Assembly (NCBI GenBank): GCA_022573935.1 | Contig: JACZTE010000061.1 | Coordinates: 1-6,297, forward strand | DNA: 6,297 nt | Direction: 5' to 3' | From: Chloroflexota bacterium | GTDB lineage: Bacteria > Chloroflexota > Dehalococcoidia > DSTF01 > RBG-16-68-14 | Shown here: in pieces, positions 1-5,745 of the stretch | Layout of the letters: each line of letters begins with the position of its first letter | Position numbering within the stretch: the stretch's first letter is position 1 | Notes under the pieces: generated by a model | What the model was told of the DNA's origin: nothing | What the model saw: only the letters and a program-made list of their open reading frames with translations | Databases searched by the model: none | Made by a program: the position numbers and the translations under genes

Positions 1-1
1 C

Positions 2-472
2 TATCGCTCCTCTGGGAACCTGCTCTGCGGGCTCCTCACCAACCCGGATCAGCTGAACGCGGTGCGCGACGACCGCAGCCTTCTCCCCCAGGCGATAGAA
101 GAGGCACTGCGCTGGGAGCCGCCGCTCCTATCGATCATGCGATCAGCCACGGAGGACACGGTGGTAGACGGCGTTCCCGTGCCTAAGGGGGCCTCGATCA
201 TGGTGAGCGTAGCCGCTGCGAACCACGATGAGAGCCGCTGGGACGACCCGGAGACGTTCAACATCTTCCGCAAGCGCTTCCCCCACATCGTCTTCGGCTT
301 TGGGGCGCACGTCTGCCTTGGCCAGCACCTGGCGCGCATGGAGACATCGATCGCGCTCAACACGCTGTTCGACCGGTGCCCCAACCTCCGGCTGGACCCT
401 GAGGCTGATGAGCCCCAGATCACGGGGATGATCTTCCGTTCGCCGGCCAAGCTACCCGTGCTGTTCGGCTAA
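2..472 (+). CDS. Cytochrome P450, C-terminal part (5' end outside window)
   Basis: Haem-thiolate monooxygenase that would hydroxylate an organic substrate using electrons from a ferredoxin or similar redox partner; probably soluble, as no membrane segment is visible. The open frame runs from base 2 with no start in the family's expected place, so about half of the usual ~400 residues lies upstream; the GTG at 62 is internal. The visible 156 residues begin just after the I-helix region. They contain the K-helix ExxR motif (E34-A-L-R37), the segment AANHDESRWDDPETF before the meander, and the haem loop FGFGAHVCLG with ligand Cys105 (codon 314-316). The C-terminus, with FRSPAKLPVLFG, is complete and ends in TAA. 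No redox partner gene is visible. It converges on the minus-strand operon, so it is transcribed separately. The P450 assignment is near certain; substrate and subfamily are not determinable. Confidence 0.96.
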   Translation, partial: YRSSGNLLCGLLTNPDQLNAVRDDRSLLPQAIEEALRWEPPLLSIMRSATEDTVVDGVPVPKGASIMVSVAAANHDESRWDDPETFNIFRKRFPHIVFGFGAHVCLGQHLARMETSIALNTLFDRCPNLRLDPEADEPQITGMIFRSPAKLPVLFG

Positions 473-484
473 CGCAGCAGGCGT

Positions 485-910
485 CTACTCAGCCAGGCGC
501 AAATGCGGGGGCGGCGTATCGGGGAGCTGCCACTCGATGTACGAGTAGCCGAGCGTGCGGTGGTTCTCGTTCGTACCGTCGATGCCCTTCTGGTAGGCGC
601 CGTCGAACGCGGGCCAGTCTTTCGCCCGGATCGCCTGCTCTAGCGGCTTCATGTACTCCGCATCGAACTGATCCAGCGGCTCCTGATACTTCGGCCGTGT
701 CAGCGCCGCCAGCCGCAGCGTCTTTCGTAGCTCGCTGAACTCGTGGCGCGCCAGGTCCCACTTGCCGGCCTTCGCGGCGTAGTAGAGGATCCAGTAGCGG
801 TCGGAGACCTCCACCATGAGGCGGGACATGCCCGGCAAGCATTCGGCGATCTGGTCGAGCGTGAGGTCGCCGTGTTTCGTGTGGGCGATCGGTGAGGATT
901 CGCTCTCCAT
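485..910 (-). CDS. Small all-helical protein, probable haem-less cytochrome-c-like relative (function unknown)
   Basis: A 141-residue, probably cytosolic protein with no signal peptide or membrane segment. The start is the ATG at 908-910, preceded by AAGGAG with 8-base spacing. Two parts look like a repeat built around a Trp turn: AAKAGKWDLARHEF (45-58) and AIRAKDWPAFDGAY (93-106), suggesting two helical hairpins or a four-helix bundle. The C-terminal part reads T113-N-E-N-H117, then GYSYIEWQLPDTPPPH. As I recall it, a family of small c-type cytochrome-like proteins has CNxCH followed by GY-x-(F/Y)-I and a Pro-rich tail at this place. Here both cysteines are Thr and Asn while Asn114 and His117 remain. 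The only Cys is Cys24. Covalent haem is therefore unlikely, which fits a cytosolic location. It is the last gene of the operon, 20 bases after the ACAD beta-like gene. Its role is unknown; a binding or accessory protein is only a guess. Confidence 0.85.
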   Translation of the reverse strand: MESESSPIAHTKHGDLTLDQIAECLPGMSRLMVEVSDRYWILYYAAKAGKWDLARHEFSELRKTLRLAALTRPKYQEPLDQFDAEYMKPLEQAIRAKDWPAFDGAYQKGIDGTNENHRTLGYSYIEWQLPDTPPPHLRLAE

Positions 911-918
911 GTGCTCCG

Positions 919-924
919 CTCCTT
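919..924 (-). promoter_or_regulatory. Ribosome binding site of the small helical protein
   Basis: Reads AAGGAG on the minus strand, 8 bases from the ATG at 910. It is the clearest Shine-Dalgarno sequence in the window, and it fixes the start of the 141-residue protein and supports it as a real gene. Confidence 0.75.
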
Positions 925-930
925 CCGCGA

Positions 931-2055
931 CTACAGCTTCAGCAGTTCGACTAGCCTCTGGCGATGGAAGGCCGGGTCGCCCAGGTAGTGGTAGAGGCTG
1001 CGAGACTTCTTCGTGTACAGGTAGAGGCCATACGACTTATCAGAGCCGACGCCCGCATGGACGTGGTGGGCGGCCTCGCAAACACGATAGAACCCCTCGC
1101 TGGCGACGGCCTTAGCCACCGAGACCGCTTCTCCTGCATCGGCCTTCCCAGTCTCCAGCTTCCACACCGCCTCGTACGCGGTCCAGCGGGCGGCGTCGGC
1201 GTCGTTCACGATCTCGATCAGGTGATCTTGCACGCGCTGGAAACGGGCGATCGCCTGCCCGAACTGGACGCGCTGCTGCGCATAGTCCAGGGTAAGCTCG
1301 TAGACCCGGCGCGCTGCGCCCGCGATGTAGGCGCAGAGGAGAACCGTCGCCGCGGGCAGGGCCGAGTCCAGCACCTGCCACCCCTGGTCTACCTTGCCGA
1401 TCACGGCCTCCGGCGCGACCGCGACGTTGCTGAACGTGACCTCGGCGAGCGGCTGGCCGACGAAGCCCGTCATCGGCCGGCGCTGCACCCCGGCCGCTTC
1501 CGCGTCGACCAAGAAGAGCGTGTAGCCTTGCCGGCCGGTGCGGGCGACGCAGATGATCTCGTCGGCGGCGATTGCATCGGGCACGAACTGCTTCGTGCCG
1601 TCGAGGACGAAGCCGCCGCCGTTCGGCGTAGCGACCGTCGCGATATGTTCGGGCGTCCAGCCGTAGTTAGCCTCGGTCAGCGCGAGCGCGAGGATTCGCT
1701 CTCCTCCGGCGATGGCCGGGAGGAGGCGCTGCTTCTGCTCCTCGCTGCCCGCCTGGAGGAGGATCTGCGCCGCCAGCACAGCGGAGGAGTGGTGGGGGCT
1801 GGGGAGCAGTCCGCGCCCCATCTCCTCGTAGAGGACGGCGGCGTCGGTCAGCGTGCCGCCTTCGCCGCCGTACGACGGAGGGATCAGGATGCCGGCCCAG
1901 CCCAGGCCGGCGAGCTTTTGCCAGAGCTCGCGGGAGAAGCCGCCTTCTTGCTCATCGATCCGGCGAACCGTCGCCAACGGGCATTCCCGCTCGACGAAGT
2001 CGCGGACTGTGCTGCGTAGCAGCTCCTGTTCATCGGTGAGGGCCAGATCGAGCAC
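931..2055 (-). CDS. Acyl-CoA dehydrogenase family protein, beta-type subunit (FadE27-like)
   Basis: A flavoprotein of the acyl-CoA dehydrogenase family, 374 residues, close to the size of the FadE27-type subunit. It uses a GTG start at 2053-2055, beginning MLDLALTDEQ; a GGGAG lies 12 bases upstream, and the start is 16 bases after the stop of the alpha-type gene. The N-terminal helical domain runs to about residue 120, with the typical WAGILIPPSYGGEGG. The beta domain follows (about 121-220; ALALTEANYG, LDGTKQFV), then the C-terminal helical domain. The FAD-contact motif QRVQFGQAIARFQRVQDHL (261-279) is intact. This is the arginine/FG motif that the beta-type subunit supplies in heteromeric ACADs. 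Neither usual catalytic Glu is present: helix G has Ala236 after Trp226, and the C-terminal site reads YHYLGD. It probably pairs with the preceding gene product as an alpha2beta2 complex that oxidises an acyl-CoA; substrate unknown. Confidence 0.93.
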   Translation of the reverse strand: MLDLALTDEQELLRSTVRDFVERECPLATVRRIDEQEGGFSRELWQKLAGLGWAGILIPPSYGGEGGTLTDAAVLYEEMGRGLLPSPHHSSAVLAAQILLQAGSEEQKQRLLPAIAGGERILALALTEANYGWTPEHIATVATPNGGGFVLDGTKQFVPDAIAADEIICVARTGRQGYTLFLVDAEAAGVQRRPMTGFVGQPLAEVTFSNVAVAPEAVIGKVDQGWQVLDSALPAATVLLCAYIAGAARRVYELTLDYAQQRVQFGQAIARFQRVQDHLIEIVNDADAARWTAYEAVWKLETGKADAGEAVSVAKAVASEGFYRVCEAAHHVHAGVGSDKSYGLYLYTKKSRSLYHYLGDPAFHRQRLVELLKL

Positions 2056-2071
2056 CAGTTGACTCTTCTCC

Positions 2072-3283
2072 CTACGCCGGCGGCCGGCCCTCTATCATGC
2101 CGCGGAACATGCGGAGCTTCTGGATCTCGACGGTGCCGCCCGGGTGGGCCATCAGGATCGCGTAGCGATGGAAGTGCTCGAGTTCGCCGCCGAGCGGCGC
2201 CCAGCCGGGGTCGTTGATCATCGCCAACGGGCCCAGCGACTGGTGGATCGCCTCGCCCAGCCGGAGGTCGAAGAGCTTTCGGCCCAGCACCGCCTGGGTG
2301 CCCTCGTAGGTGACAGGTTTGCCTGTGGAAGTCAGCCATTGGTTGCGCAGCCGCAGCAGGCGCTGCACCTGGAAGTCGGTGTAGATGCGAGCGAGCGCGT
2401 CCTGCACGTGAGGCTGGCTGCTGAGCGGCCGGCCGTCGTGCTCGGTGGTCTTGCAGTACTCCAGTAGCTGCTCCAGCACGTGGCCGTCGCGGTCGAGGCC
2501 CGGGCCGATGCCGACGCTGAGCGCGCCGTGGAGGCCGGTGGTGAACGCGGTCCAGCCCTCTCCCTCCTTGCCGACAAGCTGGCCAGCCGGCACGCGCACG
2601 TCCTCGAAGATCATGGTGAGCTTTCTGCTGCCCGCGATCATATCCAGGTCGGTCATCGTGATCCCGGGCAGGCCGAAGGGGATGAGGAAGGCGCTCAGGT
2701 TCTCGCGCCTGCCCCCGTCGGGGTCGGTGATCGCGAGGAAGAAGAGGTATTCCGCCTCGAAGTGGCCGCCGACGAGCGTCTTCGTGCCGTTGATAACGTA
2801 CTCATCGCCCTGCCGCTCGGCGCGGCTCTTGAGCGCGGGCAGGTCCGACCCGGCCTCCGGCTCTGTGTAGAGCTCCCACGTGACCACTTCGCCGCGCAGG
2901 ATGGGGGGGAGGAACCGCCGCTTCTGCTCGTCCGAGCCTAGCTGCCGGATCGCCCCGGCCGCGGAGCCGCCGACATCGCCGGGCGGGTGGACGTTCTCCA
3001 GATGCGGAATGCGAGCGTCCATCTCCTCGCGGATGACGGCGGCCACGGGCGGGCTCAGCTCGCCGCCGCCGTACTCCTTCGGCCAGGTGGGAGCGTACCA
3101 GCCCTGCTCGCCCAGCTTGGCGAGGAAGGCGCGGTTGCGCTGGAACTGCTCGTAGCTGAGGTCGCCGGCGTCAGGAGGCGCCCCGACGCCTTCCGCGTGC
3201 TCGGCCAGCCAGGACTGAACCTGCGGGCGAAACTGCTCGCGGTCTCGCACTTCCTCCGGCGTGTAGCTGGCTTCGAAGTCCAT
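2072..3283 (-). CDS. Acyl-CoA dehydrogenase family protein, alpha-type subunit (FadE26-like)
   Basis: A 403-residue acyl-CoA dehydrogenase family member starting at the ATG 3281-3283, 11 bases after the stop of the CoA-transferase gene. It shows an N-terminal helical domain with GWYAPTWPKEYGGGELSP (61-78), the core YTEPEAGSDLPALKSRA (139-155), INGTK (164-168), the FEDVRVP strand (226-232) and a long C-terminal helical domain ending in the HPGGTVEIQKLRMFRGMI segment. The RxxFG FAD motif is missing and replaced by HDGRPLSSQPHVQDALARI. This is the usual picture for the alpha subunit of FadE26/27- or FadE28/29-type heterotetramers, where the partner completes the FAD site. Oddly, the helix-G catalytic glutamate expected in this subunit is Ala254 (GWTAFTTGLHGALS), and the alternative C-terminal position is Gly382. 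It is either a dehydrogenase with a displaced base or a different flavin reaction. Family assignment is firm; reaction and substrate are not. Confidence 0.95.
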   Translation of the reverse strand: MDFEASYTPEEVRDREQFRPQVQSWLAEHAEGVGAPPDAGDLSYEQFQRNRAFLAKLGEQGWYAPTWPKEYGGGELSPPVAAVIREEMDARIPHLENVHPPGDVGGSAAGAIRQLGSDEQKRRFLPPILRGEVVTWELYTEPEAGSDLPALKSRAERQGDEYVINGTKTLVGGHFEAEYLFFLAITDPDGGRRENLSAFLIPFGLPGITMTDLDMIAGSRKLTMIFEDVRVPAGQLVGKEGEGWTAFTTGLHGALSVGIGPGLDRDGHVLEQLLEYCKTTEHDGRPLSSQPHVQDALARIYTDFQVQRLLRLRNQWLTSTGKPVTYEGTQAVLGRKLFDLRLGEAIHQSLGPLAMINDPGWAPLGGELEHFHRYAILMAHPGGTVEIQKLRMFRGMIEGRPPA

Positions 3284-3294
3284 CTGTCTGCCCG

Positions 3295-4527
3295 TCAGGA
3301 GTGCGACTGCCGCAGGCGTTCGTCTCGCTTCGCGTTGATCTTGTCGATCGTCTCCTGCGGCCGGCCCAGCAGCGTGCCCAGCACATACTGGTTATGCTCG
3401 CCCAGGAGGGGCGCGGGCGCGCAGGGTGCGTCCGCGCTGCTGCTGAGACGCCACGGCAGGTTCGGGATCGCCCGCCGTCCCACCTCCGAGTGCTCCGGCT
3501 CGGCGAAGAAGCCGCGGGCTCGGAGCTGCGGCTGCGCCAGCAGCTCGGGCGCGCCGCTCGTCGCGCCGCTGGGAACGCCTGCCTGCTGGAGCGCCTCGGC
3601 CGCGGCCAGCGGCGTCCGCTCCTTCGTCCACGCGGTGATGCGCGCATCGATAGCCGCCGCGTGTTGCGACCGGCCGCTCCTATCGCGATACTCCGGCCTG
3701 TCCAGCTCGGCATCGCCGATGACGCCGCGCAGCGCGGCCCACTGGCCGTCCGTCTCGACGGAGATCGCGACCCAGGCGTCGTCGCCTTGGCAGCGGTAGG
3801 CGTTGTTCGGCGCCGCATGGCTGCTCGTATTGCCGCGAGGGCTGCCGACGCGGCCGTTCATGAAGTAGTCCATGAACGGCTCGCCCATCATCGAGAGGAC
3901 AACGTCCGCCATCGAGAGGTCGATCCGCTGGCCGCAGCCGGTGCGCCGGCGGTGGCGCAGCGCCGCCAGCACCGCGAACACCAGCGAGATGCCGCTCACG
4001 TAGTCCGCCCAGGTACCTCCCGTCGCCTTGGGCGGCCCGCCCGGGTAGCCGTTGAGCGAGTTCAGGCCGGTGTAGGCGTGGATGGTGCCCATGAAGGCGC
4101 GCAGCCCGCGGTCGCGTCCCTCCTGGCCGAAGCCTGAGCACGAGAGCATGATGATGTCCGGCTTGACGCGACGGAGCTCCTCGTAGCCGAGGCCGAACCT
4201 CTCGATTGTGCCGTAGCTGAACGCCTCGATAACGATGTCGCTGATGGCGACGATGTCCTTCACGATTTGGGCCTGTTCAGGCTCGCCAAGCTGAAGGGTG
4301 ACGCTCTTCTTTCCCGCGTTAAGCGAGTTAAAAAAGCCGCTTCTGTTAGGCCCGGCGATGGCATCGGCGTAGGGCGCGTTCTCTCGCGTGTGCTCCATCG
4401 GCGAGAGCCCCTCGATCTTGATCACCTCGGCGCCCATCCGCGCGAGCAGATAGGTGCCGTACGGCCCGGCGATGATCCAGGTGAGGTCTGCGACGCGGAT
4501 ACCTTCCAAGGGCAGGGAGGCGCTCAT
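3295..4527 (-). CDS. CaiB/BaiF family (class III) CoA-transferase, canonical active site
   Basis: A 410-residue class III CoA-transferase, the usual family length. It would move CoA from an acyl-CoA donor to a free carboxylic acid through aspartyl-anhydride and CoA-thioester intermediates. The start is the ATG at 4525-4527 (MSASLPLEGIRVADL); the frame is open further upstream to 5178, but that part is Arg/Ala-rich shadow sequence inside the neighbouring gene. Motifs: ADLTWIIAGPYGTYLLARMGAEVIKIE (13-39, split here only by description), FFNSLNAGKKSVTLQL (65-80), then TWADYVSG (172-179) with the expected catalytic Asp175. His150 sits where many transferases have Gln. It overlaps the stop of the upstream CaiB/BaiF gene by four bases, implying translational coupling, and precedes the ACAD alpha-type gene by 11 bases. 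A racemase of the same superfamily is possible but less likely, since racemases are usually shorter and carry a GHD motif not seen here. Confidence 0.94.
   Translation of the reverse strand: MSASLPLEGIRVADLTWIIAGPYGTYLLARMGAEVIKIEGLSPMEHTRENAPYADAIAGPNRSGFFNSLNAGKKSVTLQLGEPEQAQIVKDIVAISDIVIEAFSYGTIERFGLGYEELRRVKPDIIMLSCSGFGQEGRDRGLRAFMGTIHAYTGLNSLNGYPGGPPKATGGTWADYVSGISLVFAVLAALRHRRRTGCGQRIDLSMADVVLSMMGEPFMDYFMNGRVGSPRGNTSSHAAPNNAYRCQGDDAWVAISVETDGQWAALRGVIGDAELDRPEYRDRSGRSQHAAAIDARITAWTKERTPLAAAEALQQAGVPSGATSGAPELLAQPQLRARGFFAEPEHSEVGRRAIPNLPWRLSSSADAPCAPAPLLGEHNQYVLGTLLGRPQETIDKINAKRDERLRQSHS
4524..4527 (-). other. ATGA start/stop overlap between the two CaiB/BaiF genes
   Basis: On the minus strand the bases ATGA hold the start codon of the downstream CaiB/BaiF gene (ATG, 4527-4525) and the stop of the upstream one (TGA, 4526-4524). 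This arrangement normally means translational coupling and matched amounts of two proteins, fitting a two-subunit complex. Confidence 0.9.
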
Positions 4528-5735
4528 GCCTGTGAGATCACTCCTGCCTCGGCCAGCGCCGCCAGCTTCTCGTCCGAGTAGCCCAGCCGCTCGCCGAAGA
4601 TCTCCCGGTTGTGCTGGCCCAGCAGCGGCGCCGGGCGTCGCATGCCCCAGAAGTCGCCGCCGAAGCGAATGGGCGCGCCGGGACAGCGCACGCGTCCCAA
4701 CGCCGGGTGGTCGAACTCCGCGAACGAGCCTCGGTCGCGGAAATGCGCCGCTTCGGCGGCATCGGCCACAGTATTGACCGCGGCCGCCGAGACGCCTCGC
4801 GCTTGGCTGTCGCGGAAGAGCTGCTCCTTCGGATAGCGCTCCGTCTCCTGCCTGATCAGCGGCTCCAGCGCATCCCAGTGCTCGGATCGCCCGCGCATAT
4901 CGGCGAAGAGCTCGTTCTCGCTCCACTCCGGGTTGCCGAGGACGGCCAGCAGGTTGCGCCACTGCTCCTCCGTGCGCACGACGTAGTCGATGTAGCCGTC
5001 GGCGGCGGGCTGCTGCCCGACGTAGGGCACCGAGGGGATGGCGCTGGCGCTGCGGCTGGGCGGTATGCCGGTGTAGGTCACCCGCGTGATGTCGACCTGG
5101 AAATGCATCGCGAGCACCTCCTGCAGCGCGATGTCTACGTGCTCGCCTTCGCCATCGGCCTGGCCGACGAGCGCGCACATGGTAGCGGCGGCCGCCGCCA
5201 ACCCACCCGCGAACTCGCCCATGTAGCCCGGGATGACGATCGGCGGCTCGGCCTCCAGATCGCGAGCTCTAGCGCCATTGTGGAAGGCGATGCCGCCGGT
5301 GTGCTGCACGATGAAGTCGTTGCCGAGGTAGTCCCGCCACGGGCCGTCCTGTCCGAAGGGCGTGATCGACGTCATGATCAGGGAGGGGTGGGCGGCGTGC
5401 AGGTGGCCGTAGTCCAGCTCGGCTGCGGCCATCCATGCCGGCGAGTTCTGTTCGATGAGGATGTCGGCGGTTCGCACGAGCTCGACGAGGATCTCGCGGC
5501 CGCGGCGGCTCTCCACGTCCAGCGTGACGCCGAGCTTGTTTGTGTTTACATAACTAAAGAGGCCGGAGCGTTCCGGGTCGGCCTCGTCGTTAGGGAAGGG
5601 GCCGCGTCGCCGAAGGGCATCGCCGTCGAGCGGCTCAACTTTGATCACATCGGCCCCTAGATCAGCGAAGAGCTTGGCGCAGAACGAGGCGGCGACGCCT
5701 CGGCCCAGTTCGACAAGCTTCAGATCTTCAAACAT
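4524..5735 (-). CDS. CaiB/BaiF family protein, divergent (Glu in place of catalytic Asp)
   Basis: A 403-residue member of the class III CoA-transferase family. I chose the ATG at 5733-5735 (MFEDLKLVELGRG), because family proteins begin at this strand and it lies 10 bases after the preceding stop. An ATG at 5777 would add 14 Arg-rich residues and overlap the ACAD gene. The family fold is clear from LFADLGADVIKVEPLDGD (22-39), RSGLFSYVNTNKLGVTLDV (56-74), ITPFGQDGPW (124-133) and the C-terminal LLGQHNREIFGERLGYS. Two key sites differ: the AGP motif after the first strand reads ASF, and the segment aligned with the catalytic Asp of its neighbour reads GYMGEFAGG, placing Glu174 there. The coding sequence is intact and coupled to the canonical paralogue, so this is not decay. 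It may be the non-catalytic or substrate-shaping half of a heteromer, as homologous subunits pair in BbsEF; alternatively it is an enzyme using Glu. Confidence 0.92.
   Translation of the reverse strand: MFEDLKLVELGRGVAASFCAKLFADLGADVIKVEPLDGDALRRRGPFPNDEADPERSGLFSYVNTNKLGVTLDVESRRGREILVELVRTADILIEQNSPAWMAAAELDYGHLHAAHPSLIMTSITPFGQDGPWRDYLGNDFIVQHTGGIAFHNGARARDLEAEPPIVIPGYMGEFAGGLAAAAATMCALVGQADGEGEHVDIALQEVLAMHFQVDITRVTYTGIPPSRSASAIPSVPYVGQQPAADGYIDYVVRTEEQWRNLLAVLGNPEWSENELFADMRGRSEHWDALEPLIRQETERYPKEQLFRDSQARGVSAAAVNTVADAAEAAHFRDRGSFAEFDHPALGRVRCPGAPIRFGGDFWGMRRPAPLLGQHNREIFGERLGYSDEKLAALAEAGVISQA
4541..4545 (-). promoter_or_regulatory. Possible ribosome binding site for the downstream CaiB/BaiF gene
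   Basis: AGGAG on the minus strand inside the end of the upstream gene, 13 bases before the ATG at 4527. The spacing is longer than ideal, so re-initiation through the ATGA overlap may contribute as much as direct binding. Confidence 0.4.
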
Positions 5736-5745
5736 GCCGTCGCCG

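Noticed and set aside
467..494. Nested short inverted repeats (GGCT/AGCC at 467-470 and 491-494; ACGC/GCGT at 472-475 and 481-484) between the convergent genes
   Set aside because: Located where a bidirectional terminator could sit, but the stems are only 4 bases, the halves are unevenly spaced and no T-tract follows, so chance is likely in GC-rich DNA.
964..2019. 351-codon open frame on the plus strand opposite the beta-type ACAD
   Set aside because: Arg/Asp/Leu/Val-rich composition without family motifs, fully antisense to a clear ACAD gene; typical of high-GC shadow frames.
4331..4340. T6 run in the canonical CaiB/BaiF gene (GGC TTT TTT AAC) as a programmed frameshift site
   Set aside because: The zero frame continues through well conserved family sequence, and the run does not fit the X-XXY-YYZ slippery pattern in this frame.
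3295..4527. Canonical CaiB/BaiF protein as an alpha-methylacyl-CoA racemase
   Set aside because: Racemases share the fold and could fit a branched-chain pathway, but the 410-residue length and absence of a GHD motif favour a transferase. His150 aligns with the transferase Gln rather than the racemase His.
4528..5178. Upstream 217-codon extension of the canonical CaiB/BaiF frame
   Set aside because: Arg/Gly/Ala-rich with no domain, lies wholly inside the other CaiB/BaiF gene, and the family N-terminus begins at the ATG at 4527.
4611..5660. 349-codon open frame on the plus strand opposite the divergent CaiB/BaiF gene
   Set aside because: Same biased composition, no recognisable domain or ribosome site, and it mirrors a well supported gene.
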